A stretch of DNA of 64,000 nucleotides from Chrysaora quinquecirrha (lineage: Eukaryota; Cnidaria; Scyphozoa; Semaeostomeae; Pelagiidae): positions 3,533,937 to 3,597,936 of the forward strand of contig JACTAT010000021.1 of the NCBI GenBank assembly GCA_014526335.1, given 5' to 3'. Shown here piece after piece: positions 55,501-63,903 of the stretch. The notes beneath the pieces are model-generated. The model made no database searches and had not been told where the DNA came from. It saw only the letters and a program-made list of their open reading frames with translations. Made by a program: the position numbers and the translations under genes. Position 1 is the stretch's first letter. Each line of letters starts with the position of its first letter.

Positions 55501-56782
55501 TGGACGTGGCAAAACGGTCAAACATTCGTTGTAAAGCAAATTTAAAATGTTTGACCAACAATGTTTGATCGTTTGAACAGGGCCTAAGAGTTCTAGGGTT
55601 TTGTCCTCTGGCATTGAATTGGTTCAGACATCCAGATTAATGACTCATTTCACATATTGATTCCCAGGGTTGTCTGTGATGCTTATTAACCTCTTGGGCT
55701 CAGTAAAGGATATCACTATTATATATTTAGGTTCTTTCCTGTGCGTAATAAGTCTCTATGTTTTTAATGCTGTTACCAGGGATTTCTCCCAGTTCAAATT
55801 TCCTATTGCTCATAATCACCAGCTTCTTTTCCTACTTGAGGAAGTAGCCTTTGCCTCAAAGCATTCGGCTTTGTAAGAAGCGACTTTAGCAAAAAGCAAA
55901 CGAGTGTTTTATAAATGGGAATAATTTTAAACAGTTTTCCAAAACAGTTTGATTTTATGTTCCCTTTTACGCAAGCAAAAAAATGTTGGACGAGCAATGT
56001 TCTTTGACGTGGTCAAACATTTTGCTTAACAAGCAAATCTCAAATGCTGGACCAACAATGTTTGATCGTTTTGCAAGGACCTTACGTTTGATGATTTAAG
56101 CTGAAGTTCGATTAGGATAAAAATGCACCCAATACATACTGGCTTCGTTGGTTTGCCACCTCCAAGCATGCGTATTAGCTGAGGCGTTCACTTTTGAAAC
56201 GAAACAACAAAACATCTTTCTCAGTTTTTACGAAGCTGTCTACTATCAGCTTTTAATTTATCGACTTAGAAATGTCATAGAGACAAACCCAAATAGGTGC
56301 AGTAATTTTAAACAATGTTCCTAAGGTCCTTAGTCAAGACCACATTTTCGGTGCAGATGTTGGCTGAATGTTGGCTATACGCTTTTTTTAAAGAACCTAG
56401 CTGAAGGCCTAGTTCTTAAAGGTCCTTATTTTTACCTCTTTTGATGCAATTGTAGTTCAAAAAATTCCTTAAAAGTTCCTTAATTTATACTTCACATACT
56501 GTTTATTGACTACTATACAGAGACACTTGCATGCAAGCAAAGCTCGAGACTCTCGAGGAAAAACATAGCCACGCTATCGCAATGTCCGAAGGACAATAAT
56601 CACCATAATAATCGTCATCATCATCATCGAAATCGTTATCATCATCATCATCATCATCATCATCGCCATCATCATCATCATCAACATGATCATCATCACC
56701 ATCATAATCATCATCAACGCAACAATCATCATTGTCATTCTCATCATTCTCATCGATATCATCGTAATGATCATCATCACTG

Positions 56783-56856
<74 letters not shown>

Positions 56857-59800
56857 GTTATCATCATCATCATCATCATTATCATCATCATCATCAACAT
56901 CATCATAATAATCAATATCATTTTCATCATCATCATCATGACCAACGCAACAATCATCATTATGTTATTTTCAATATTTATCATCAATATCATCATCATC
57001 ATCAACATCATCATCATCATCATTCATAACCATTATGATAATAGCGACTCAAACTTGTTTTGCCCATGTAGCCAGCCGCCCTAACCAAATTTTACATTAG
57101 CCCCTGTGTTACTCTCACTTTTCTAATGCGAATAATATTTGGATAGACAACCAATCGAAAATATTATTAGTAAATATTTGGAGGGCAACCGAGCCACAAA
57201 TTATTTTACAAAATTTCATCAATAAGTTACTCTGATATTCCCTCAGAATTTCACTAACATATCTAATTATGCAAAAGGAAGTTCGAGAATCTTCTCGACA
57301 ACCACTGACTCACATCTCAGTAAATATTATGCAAATGACTTTGAGAATTTTCTCATTGGACGAAAAAATCTAATTATCTAAATAAGAGCTTTGATAACTT
57401 CTGCCAAATACTCCACCACAATGAATCATCTACTTGTATACAAATTTCGTTATTGCTGCTCATTGTCTAAAAATAGGTTTTCATGATGACCAATTACGGC
57501 GACTTCAAAGCTTACTTCCTCATATTTGCGGCTTCTCTATTGTTACACGTTTGGCAGGAAAAAGCGTCTATACATATGTATACATGTATCCATACATGTA
57601 TCCATACATGTATCCATACATGGTTCCACAAACACCCAAGGTCTCAATATGTCCTTCGGACATAAAAAGCCAGGCTTATGTCGACCTACGATACTGATAG
57701 AACTAACGCCAACTAGTTGTAACTGCTAACTTATGTCGACATGTCAACAACTAGTCAGAACTTATAGGATACAGTTGATCGCGGTCGCAAGAGCGCTCAT
57801 GTCGACTGCGACTGACGGGAATCAGTTGTCAACTAATCGCAGAAGTAGAACATGCCCAACTTTCTGGAACTGTGCGCCGACTAGTTGCCGTCAAAAGGAA
57901 CTAGTTGCCAGAGCGCTAATGTCGACAGGTCAGTTGCGAATGTCGCTTGCGACATTTATGTCCCCTCGGTGTCTCCCAGCTTAGCTACCTCGGAAACTTT
58001 TTAGCGCGTAAATGTTTCTGGGAGACAATAGAAACATTTCTTTTCTCCGCGACATGCAAATGATTCGGGTGACGTGTTGCTTGCTTGTTAAGCTATGGCT
58101 AAACTAGGAGACATGTCGTGCGCGTATGGGTGGCCAAACATGCGAGTGACAAGTGAGCAGCATGTCTCCCAAGTCGGGGAGACAAGAAAATGTTTCTATT
58201 ATCTACCAGGAACATTTGCATGTCTTTCGCTACAAATTTTGTTGCGTGCTACAAAGTTTCTGAGGTGGCTAAACTGGCGGACATCGAGGGACAAGTCACG
58301 TTTGATAATGTCGCACGCGACATGTCTCCTAGTTCAGCCAGGCCTTTACTCGCATGTATAGCCACCCTTGGAGACACGCCGAAATGCCGAATACAATGTC
58401 GCGCGCGACAAGTTTCCTAGTTAAGCCATAGCTGTAGTTTTATACTGCATTATGATAAAGCACCCGGGACACTCGTTTAACTCTTGAGGAGGAAATGAGC
58501 TTGTAGCCGAAGGTAGCTAATGGAATGATGCGTTTATTTTCAAACCAACTTTTCATTTCAGCTAATGGAATCTAACGAATCTGCATCGAATAATGTTGCT
58601 GCTGAAAAAGTCAAAAAAGAAATGGAAGATCAAATAGTCGAACTCACTGGAAGATTAAAGTTAAAAGAAGAGGTTGGTAAATGATTAAAGATAAATGCCC
58701 TTTTAAGAAGTCCCAAGAAGCTTATTTTACACGCTTTTACATATCTCTTTGAAATCTGTTTCGTTACGAGTTTTCGTTATTCTTGCAGATTTGGCCAAAT
58801 TGAGGAGCTATCCACTATTACCCGTTGCTATTTATTCTTATCGATTTCCATCTATAGTCCATCTATAGCTATCTTTTGCCAGTCACTGCAATCTGTTATT
58901 ATCTATTGCTAGCTATTGCTTTCTGTTGCTATCTATTGCAATCCATTCTCATGTATTGCTATCTTTTGCTATCCATTACCGTCTATTGCTATGTTTTGCT
59001 ATCTATTGCTATCTACCATTATCTATTGCCATCTATTGCCATATATTGCTATCTTTTGCTATCTTTTCTTGTCCGTTGCCATCTATTCCTATCAATTGCC
59101 ATCTATTGCTATCCATTGCCGTCTATTGCTATCTTTTGCTATTTGTTGCTATGTACCATTATCTATTGCTATCTATTGTCCTATACTGTATTGCTATCTT
59201 TTGCTATCGATTGCCATTTTGCTATCCAATGCCGTCTATTGCTACCCATTCCTGTCTACTGCTATCTTTTGCTCTCTTTTGCTATCCGTTGCTATCTATT
59301 GCCGTTTATTGCGATCTTTTGCTATTCATTCTTATATACTGCTATCTATACCTGTGTATTGCAATCTTCTGCTAGCTATTCTTATCTGTTTGCTATGTAC
59401 TGTAATTTGTTTGATTTCTGCAGGAAACAGCAAGATATCTTCACCAGAATAATGAAATAGCTGCTTATAGAGAAAGAAATGCAGAAATGAATGCCAAAAT
59501 ACAGGTATTTCTTTGTGAATTTCTCGAATTTCGAAGTATAGGGTTCGCGAACTAGCTACAAACTAGGCTTTCTCAATACACCAAACGATGACACATTTGC
59601 AAAGCAAATTGTTTGACTGTTTGTCATGTCATATACAACATTGCTTATCAAACAGTTTTTGCTGGACAGAAAATGTTTTCTACGATTTTTAAAAGAAAGC
59701 GAGAGTGACTTCTGCCAATCAAGCAATGTTTGTTTGCAACATAGAAAAAAGGATTAATATTGCTTAGAAAGCAAATCTCAAAGGTTTGACCAGCAATGTT

Positions 59801-60668
59801 TGATCTGGTCCCAAGGCCGTATGTAGTGAGAAAATCTTGTGTTTTAAGCATTACTTGAGTAGTAGTTATCGTTATTGAGTTCAACTGCTGGACGCTCAAA
59901 CTACGATTCATAATCGACCAGTTACCTTTTTGGACTTACTTTTTCTGCCTCCTTCTCAAATTACTAAGTTAACAGTGGTGCCAGCGACAAGTGGTTGTGT
60001 TGTAGTGGCCTAACTCTACCGGGTCTAAAACGCCGTGTAAGTGAAAAATAATGTTTCTTTGTCGCTGAACTTGACTAGCTATTTGTTTTCCAGACGTCTT
60101 ACCAACTCAGCTTTTTCGATATTCGTTCAAAACTTTTTGCGTGATCTAGTACTAAAGTGGCTGCCGAATAAGGCTCGTATGTTTTGCTATGAGGATGCAA
60201 TGAACCAGCCTCGTTTCAAAGAGCGCCAACTTTTTTTCCCAGCAGCCACTAGACTTATTACTTGAGTCCCAGTTATCGCTCATCAGACCGAGACTAATAT
60301 CAAACTGAGGTCGCTCGAACTGAGTTGAACTGTAGTTTGAGCGGGCTAGCATTCATTTCAATAGCGATAACTAAGACTCTGGTCATCAGTCTAGACAGTC
60401 CCAGAAAAGTTCCGTAATATGAGTCCCGTTTGAGCGATCTCGGTTGGGTGTTAGTGTCGGTCTGATGAGCGATAACTGGGTCTCGGGACTCAGGTATTAA
60501 GTCTAATTGTTTTCATGAAATCTTTATTTTTTACAGCAACTACAAATGGAAAACAGACGACTAGCCCAGACAAATTTACAAAACGAGCAGCGAACGAAAG
60601 AACTGAAAACTCAAGATTCAAGAATTAGGGAAATCAAGGAATTGGAAGTTAGCATGAAGAAAAAATAG
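41484..60668 (+). CDS. Homer: Homer scaffold protein (EVH1 plus coiled coil), C-terminus frameshifted
   Basis: Homer proteins bind PPxxF motifs in metabotropic glutamate receptors, IP3 receptors and Shank through an EVH1 domain and tetramerise through a C-terminal coiled coil. Exons: 41484-41488, 41580-41736, 45337-45468, 46514-46696, 58562-58672, 59424-59504, 60537-60668; phases match. EVH1 (residues 1-110) begins [20 protein letters not shown]; ligand-groove residues F14, W24, F74 and G89 sit at the same numbers as in mammalian Homer. A Ser/Glu-rich linker (99-159) and heptad-like helices rich in Glu, Lys, Gln and Leu follow. The annotated frame stops at TAG 60666-60668 after 266 residues, shorter than mammalian Homer1c (about 350-370). 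A different frame continues the coiled coil to 60718 (see findings). The 11.9 kb fourth intron may hide further exons. Confidence 0.95.
41905..44040. mobile_element. Foldback element with about 750-base inverted arms
   Basis: The left arm (about 41905-42700) and right arm (about 43205-44040) are inverted copies: GGGTAATTCCATATGAAAT at 41941 mirrors ATTTCATATGGAATTACCC near 43966-43984, and TCTCAGAATGAGAAAATC near 42660 mirrors GATTTTCTCATTCTGAGA near 43250. The spacer (42700-43205) contains a 65-base direct repeat (AGCTGGAGTGTCAATGCT ... CACCCAAGATGTCTCTCTTT). No transposase is seen. It is inserted in Homer intron 2. Confidence 0.85.
43984..44395. repeat. Tandem repeat of about 184 bases, about 2.2 units
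   Basis: Units begin CAATGCAACTTCTA and contain CCTATACATTGCTTCTTATT and ACCCTTGTATTGCAACTTTT. The second unit starts near 44169 and a third partial near 44351. The array adjoins and partly overlaps the right arm of the foldback element. Confidence 0.8.
44530..44925 (-). pseudogene. LINE-type retrotransposon ORF remnant (C-terminal region)
   Basis: On the minus strand, a frame reads [20 protein letters not shown], then [12 protein letters not shown], an in-frame stop where family members usually have Trp, then [18 protein letters not shown] and [15 protein letters not shown] before a stop. The WLGHxxR ... GRPKTTW ... DR/ERxxWR pattern is typical of the segment after the reverse transcriptase in non-LTR elements (family knowledge). 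The 5' part is missing, so this is a dead, 5'-truncated copy in Homer intron 2. Confidence 0.82.
46125..46290. repeat. Dispersed repeat shared with 16085-16260
   Basis: TTTTGGCCTGAATTTGTTGC then a C-run and TGCCTGATGCCCTGATGCTT. Borders are uncertain. Confidence 0.4.
46764..46880 (+). repeat. tRNA-derived SINE, family 2, short copy
   Basis: GTGGTCTCTGTGGTATATAG, GGGTTCGAGCCATGGTCTTT and ACAACCTTGGGCAAGTTGCT match the copy at 38027. It is cut off by a family 3 SINE beginning near 46885, so the two are joined. Confidence 0.8.
46885..47025 (+). repeat. tRNA-derived SINE, family 3
   Basis: GGCCTAATCCAGTATCCAGC, GGGTTCGAACTTCAGCTACA, GCGTCACAGC and a TTAGTTAACCTACTACTGAG segment. Inserted into or adjoining the family 2 SINE. 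Confidence 0.7.
47035..47190 (+). repeat. tRNA-derived SINE, family 3, tandem neighbour
   Basis: GGTCGGGGTTCGATCCACAG, GATAGCGTCC and TTAGTTAACCTACTACTGGA, then GCGAATTGCGCTACATACAG. It follows directly after another family 3 copy. Confidence 0.7.
47247..47345 (+). repeat. tRNA-derived SINE, family 1, head only
   Basis: GATGGTGTGATCGATTAGTT AAGGCTTTAGG and a B-box-like GATTCCAATCTCG resemble the heads at 1255 and 2083. The body is not recognised. Confidence 0.5.
48326..48692. mobile_element. Family D element (TACACTCTTTTTTTATAAGAAC ends), copy 1
   Basis: ATACACTCTTTTTTTATAAG on the left and TTCTTATAGCAAAATCGGTG then TA on the right. The interior includes TGGTCTTAAAATCTGGGTAA, which relates to 52249-52372. 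Confidence 0.6.
49672..49885. repeat. Dispersed element with CAACTAGTTG-type ends, copy 2
   Basis: GTCGACATTGCACATAGTCA, GGCAACTAGTTGGTAACTAG and TCGGTGCAAGGTTCCAGAAA match 2395-2672 and 57697-57935. Confidence 0.6.
50586..50716. mobile_element. Family F element, copy 2
   Basis: TAGACTTACTACATGAGTCG at the left, with TGAATTGAATTGCTGGACG facing CAATTCAATTCAGTG. The right end is eroded (AAAGTTAGGGACTTAGG). Confidence 0.55.
51108..51352. mobile_element. Family B element, copy 3 (degenerate)
   Basis: CTCTTTTTACTGACCAATAA AGCAACTGGAGCTGAG at the left and CCAGCTGCTTATTAAAAGAA AGTGTG at the right, with a TGGAGGGCTGAAAGACCAG phrase like copy 1. Confidence 0.55.
52249..52372. mobile_element. Family D element, copy 2 (short)
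   Basis: TACACTCTTTTTATTAGAAC, CCTGGATTTTGCTCAGATTT and CTTCAAAAGCCCTGATTTTG match the family in 48326-48692 in inverted order. The right end is missing. Confidence 0.5.
52479..52561. repeat. (CAT)n microsatellite
   Basis: About 80 bases of near-perfect ATC/CAT repeat in Homer intron 4. Confidence 0.95.
52579..52963. mobile_element. Family B element, copy 4 (best preserved)
   Basis: GTACACTTTTTTTTAATAAG CAACC on the left and GCTGCTTATTAAAAAAAAAG TGTA on the right are mirrored termini next to TA. The interior matches 11872-12240 over most of its length. Confidence 0.8.
53938..54352. mobile_element. Family C element, copy 2
   Basis: TACACGCTTTTTTTGTTATA on the left, GGTTCCTTATAAAAAAAAAG CGTGTA on the right. 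The interior is nearly identical to 22236-22636, pointing to recent activity of the family. Confidence 0.8.
55021..55302. mobile_element. Family E element, copy 2
   Basis: GGCCCTGGCCAAACGATCAA at the start and ACAATGTTTGATCGTTTGAT TAAGGCC at the end form the terminal inverted repeat. Repeated AAACATT/AATGTTT motifs fill the interior. Confidence 0.75.
55303..55590. mobile_element. Family E element, copy 3, directly adjoining copy 2
   Basis: It starts GGCCCTGGCCAAACGATCAA at the base where copy 2 ends and finishes ATGTTTGATCGTTTGAACAG GGCC. Head-to-tail tandem with copy 2. Confidence 0.75.
55940..56092. mobile_element. Family E element, partial copy 4
   Basis: Right half only: GCAAAAAAATGTTGGACGAG, CAAATCTCAAATGCTGGACC and AACAATGTTTGATCGTTTTG. 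Confidence 0.6.
56387..56560. mobile_element. Family C element, partial copy 3
   Basis: TACGCTTTTTTTAAAGAACC, TAGTTCTTAAAGGTCCTTAT and TCGAGACTCTCGAGG match family C in reverse order. The far end is absent. Confidence 0.5.
56590..57025. repeat. (CAT)n satellite
   Basis: About 435 bases of ATC/CAT repeat with interruptions such as ACGCAACAATCATCATT occurring twice (near 56717 and 56943). Met- and Ile-rich frames here are artefacts. Confidence 0.95.
57570..57622. repeat. (TACATGTATCCA)n repeat
   Basis: A 12-bp unit repeats about four times. Confidence 0.9.
57697..57935. repeat. Dispersed element with CAACTAGTTG-type ends, copy 3
   Basis: GCCAACTAGTTGTAACTGCT on the left, GGAACTAGTTGCCAGAGCGC on the right, with TTATGTCGACATGTCAACAA near the left end. 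Matches 2395-2672 in inverted orientation. Confidence 0.65.
57940..58435. mobile_element. Nested/inverted cluster of family A elements
   Basis: A reverse partial copy (57940-58085: TGTCCCCTCGGTGTCTCCCA) is followed by a forward copy (58087-58345: GCTATGGCTAAACTAGGAGA to CATGTCTCCTAGTTCAGCCA GG). A second reverse fragment ends at 58435 (GCGACAAGTTTCCTAGTTAA GCCATAGC). It lies 130 bases upstream of Homer exon 5. Confidence 0.8.
58848..59402. repeat. (TATTGCTATC)n minisatellite
   Basis: About 55 diverged copies of a 10-bp unit, TATTGCTATC with variants TTTTGCTATC and CATTGCCGTC, fill almost all of Homer intron 5 up to the exon 6 acceptor. Because 10 is not a multiple of 3, all three frames stay open, giving spurious frames on the plus strand. 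Confidence 0.95.
59563..59820. mobile_element. Family E element, copy 5 (degenerate)
   Basis: GCAAAGCAAATTGTTTGACT, GAAAATGTTTTCTACGATTT and CCAGCAATGTTTGATCTGGT are family phrases. The ends are eroded. Confidence 0.5.
60246..60505. mobile_element. Family F element, copy 3
   Basis: CTAGACTTATTACTTGAGTC CCAGTTATCGCTCATCAGAC on the left is mirrored by GTCTGATGAGCGATAACTGG and CAGGTATTAAGTCTAA on the right. It ends 30 bases before Homer exon 7. Confidence 0.7.
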
Positions 60669-60745
60669 AAGAACTAATGTCTATACAACAGAAGATGTCA
60701 CTCACCCTTCAATCGTAATCTTTTTATTTATAGTTCGTTATCAAT

Positions 60746-61190
60746 TTAGGCCCTGGTCAAACGATCAAACATTGTTTGTCAAACATCAAGCAAAATTTTT
60801 CACCGTTCGGCTTGGTCGCAAAAACATTGCTAGTCTAACAAAGCAAAAAATGTTTTCTGAACTTTTTCGAAGACACTGCGAAACAAATTTTCTTGCTTTT
60901 GCTTGCGTGGCAATTTTTCGGGCTATTGAAAAACTTTCAAACATTGCTTGATAAAGCAAATTTCCCATTTTTTTACAAGCAATGTTTGATCGTTTGGCGA
61001 CGTTGCAAAACATTTCTTTAAAGGCAGAACTGGTAAGCAATTTTTTTGAAAAACTTCGAATGCATTTTCTGCTTTTTACAAGCAAAAAATGTTTGACGAA
61101 AAATGATTTACAATGTGGTCAAACAGTAAGAAATTTTGTTTGAGAAGTTGTGCTTTGACAGACAATGTTTGGTCGCCTTTTCAGGGCAGA
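60746..61190. mobile_element. Family E element, copy 6
   Basis: GGCCCTGGTCAAACGATCAA at the left, with many AAACATT/AATGTTT phrases and ACAATGTTTGGTCGCCTTTT then CAGGGC at the right. It is longer than the other copies, possibly two merged. Confidence 0.6.
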
Positions 61191-61507
61191 ATCTCCATTT
61201 TCTGGTGGACTACCGTGAGCTATCCCGCAAAATCAGATCTTTTCCGGTCCGTGTGTTGGAAAGAAAATGATATGATATGCGCTAGGCTCCAGGCGGTTGT
61301 CGACTTAGGTAGAAAAGAGAAGAACACCAATATCAACCAAAATTGTACGACCATAATTTTGATATAACACACATAGTTATCCTACCGAAATGTTTAAGAG
61401 TTAACCCTTAACACACCAGTGTTGAAAGGTTTCAACAAATAGTCTTGTCCGCCATATTTACTGTGCCTCTTATTGGACACTTTTCTTCCGAAATGAGAAT
61501 GACACAT

Positions 61508-61636
61508 AGGCTCACTACACGAGTCTCTAGTTTACGCTCCCCTTATTTTGATTCGTCACCACACTGAGCGATTGCAGAAAACAACAACAACAACATCGAG
61601 CGAAGTAGTGGGACTTATGGAGTGAGTCTAAATGAC
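61508..61636. mobile_element. Family F element, copy 4
   Basis: ATAGGCTCACTACACGAGTC on the left and GGACTTATGGAGTGAGTCTA on the right, with AACAACAACAACATCGAGCG inside. Confidence 0.55.
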
Positions 61637-62247
61637 ACATATGTTGTTTGATTTCTCAAACGTGTCACGATGCTTGGGATTTTCTTTCTATTAACGCGAA
61701 ACTTTTCACTGTATGTTTTTAAAGCATTTATTTTATGTGTAATATGTTGTTTTTATCCCGGGTGTATATATACATGAACATGCTTAGCCTTAAATTATCC
61801 CATGTCTGCTAGTTTCAATGATCCCATATTTCTAAACGCTGTACATTTTTTGTTTGAACGTAGATCTAGAAATTCCAAACCATAGGGACTCCCTTCCGTG
61901 ATAAAAAATTCCACCCTTAATTAGCATATTCTATTTTTATAGCTTGTTGATTTTAAGAATTTAGTGATTTACAGTGATTTATTTTTTAGTTTTAAAGCAT
62001 AAAGTAAAAGTAATTAAGTCTTTTTTATGTATAACATGTTTTTATATGACGTATTACACAAGTAATGTAATTATAGATAAACCAAAATTAGTGTTATATT
62101 TAGTCTGCCCTTGTGATTGCGAATGATAGATACCGACTGAGATTTAATAATTTATTTTTACTCTGTTTTTTCTGCTAGCCTCGTGAGCCTATGTCCAATT
62201 TATGAATAGGTTTATGACGTCAAGGTGGATAAGGATAGATGACAGAA

Positions 62248-62962
62248 TGCCTTTAAGTAGCTAGAAGTAATAGTATATGTAAGTACTTTTGAATGCAACA
62301 ATTAAGTCTACTTAATAAGTCTACTTGTTAAGTTAAGACTTATCAGCCTACCTTTAAGTAGCTTGGAATGATAGAATATCTTAAGGACAGAGAGTACGCA
62401 TCTTTACATTAGCTTAGAATGACTGAGTAGCTTTAATGGCTCAAAAAGATATTAACCAATTTTGGCTTCCAATGACAGATGAGAGAATAACAGTCATGAA
62501 AACAGCAAACTCTCCAAGTTTCTTAGCATGACAGCTTGGGATCGCCACTTTAAGTAGCTAAGGGTGACGGTGTACTACCTCCAGCTGCAAAGAAAGACAG
62601 TACACCTTTAAGTAGCTTGGAATTTTAGTGTTCTTTGGTAGTTAATAATGACAGTTTATAATGATGGTGCTTTGAAGTTGAAAAGAGTGGCAATAAGTCT
62701 TTAAGTAGCTTAAATTGACAGCGTACCTTAAGTAGCTTGGAATTAAGTGTTGCTTTGGAAGGTAATAATTATTTAGTTCGTTATTTAGGAAAGTGCGTTT
62801 AAGTTACAAAAGCACGACATTACAACGTAAAGTAGCTTGGTTGACATCCTAGCGTTTAAGTAGCTTATAATGACAGAGATGACAGAGAGTGACCATCTTA
62901 AGAGTAGCTCAGAGTCACCTTAGCATCTTTTAAAGTTTAAGTAGCTTATAAGGACATAGATA
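62248..62962. repeat. Irregular array of about ten TTTAAGTAGCTTGGAATGACAG motifs
   Basis: Motif copies begin near 62251, 62352, 62402, 62549, 62607, 62700, 62728, 62826, 62855, 62899 and 62937. The shared core is TTTAAGTAGCTTRKAATGACAG (for example at 62352, 62607, 62728, 62855). Spacing is variable (about 28 to 150 bases), and the spacers also carry GACAG/TTTGGTAGTTAATAATGACA-like derivatives, so it is not a simple tandem satellite. Confidence 0.75.
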
Positions 62963-63760
62963 GCTCCGTAAAAGTGGGGGAGCCAACGATGAAGGGGCCT
63001 GCCTTGTCCATTTACATTCCCCTTAAAGTGCTTTGTTGAGTAAAAGCGCATTGTCCTGTAGCTGTGAAAAATTGGTTGAAGCCCCTCGAGGCAGCTTTGT
63101 AAGTGCATCCTGGGACCAAAAGGGGACTTTCAAGTACTAATGCTTTAGAAAAGCTGTTCTTTGGTCCAGAAATAGTGCACTTTTCACCAACTTTCGGAAA
63201 TTTTCACACCAATGGAATATAAAATGACGTTATAGCATCATTTACATTGTGTAAGATTGAGTTGGATTGTATTTAGATGCATGTTATCAATGCTTTGCGT
63301 ACAATTTAGCACTCGCTGGATAATGACGTGATGATTTCTCGCAATGTCGCCGAAAGTCTGAGTTGTTTGGACGCAACAGGTAATTGATGAATTTTAAATA
63401 GTTATTTGATTTTAGAAACACGTTTCAATATATTTCTCACTAAACCAGCAATTACAGTTATTTGTGCGAGTGTCTGGCCGTATAAGTTTGCTCCTTTGCT
63501 TCGCTTCTTCGGCCTAAACAAAATAGGTAAAAAAGTGGCCTAAAAGTTGATCTGTTTTGTTGTGGGAAATCTGAGTTGTTTTGTTTGGCAACTTCTATTT
63601 TCTAGATTTTTGAGCATAATTCATCAACAGACAGCCAAACTTCTGGAAACTAGATGTGGGAGATTTAGGTGAAAAATCAACAAAAGTAGGCTCAAAGAAC
63701 CTACCAAAATTCACGGATTTGTTCGAGAGATTTGGCTTGCTTGGCTTGAAAACAGCGATA

Positions 63761-63903
63761 ATGGCTGAACGGCAGTACGACAGCGACAGAGATAGCATCC
63801 CGCTTCCTCCCGGAATGGACCCAAGCTGGCTTGCAAAGGAAGGAGTGAGAGTCTTGTTAAATGCTGGTGTGAAAAATGCCGAGGAACTTTTCAAGAAATT
63901 CAG
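63761..63903 (+). CDS. First coding exon of an unrecognised gene (partial)
   Basis: ATG at 63761 opens a polar frame (MAERQYDSDRDSIPLPPGMD) that runs through PSWLAKEGVRVLLNAGVKNA to a donor AG|GTGATT at 63903-63904, ending in phase 2. The same frame is open upstream to about 63656, but the internal ATG follows better context (GATAATGG). The amphipathic segment at residues 19-47 looks like real protein, and the gene continues past the right edge. I do not recognise the family; the frame could also begin at an earlier codon. Confidence 0.5.

Larger units (their letters stand above)
46697..58561 (+). other. Homer intron 4 (11.9 kb), repeat-rich
   Basis: No additional exon was found by eye. It holds SINEs, families B, C, D, E, F, H and A, and (CAT)n tracts. 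Unexplained stretches are 48700-49600, 49890-50580, 50720-51100, 51360-52240 and 52970-53930; a GC-rich segment at 50860-51110 stands out. Missing Homer coiled-coil exons could be here. Confidence 0.5.
60669..63760. other. Region downstream of Homer
   Basis: The Homer 3' UTR and the next gene's 5' flank. It contains a family E copy (60746-61190), a family F copy (61508-61636) and the 22-bp motif array (62248-62962). A donor-like ACGCAACAG followed by GTAATT near 63380 could end an untranslated exon of the next gene. Confidence 0.5.

Noticed and set aside
56574..57084. Met-rich and Ile-rich frames
   Set aside because: Products of the (CAT)n satellite, not genes.
58876..59460. Three overlapping hydrophobic open frames (up to 194 codons)
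   Set aside because: A 10-bp repeat without stop codons keeps all frames open; they overlap Homer intron 5 and exon 6 in other frames.
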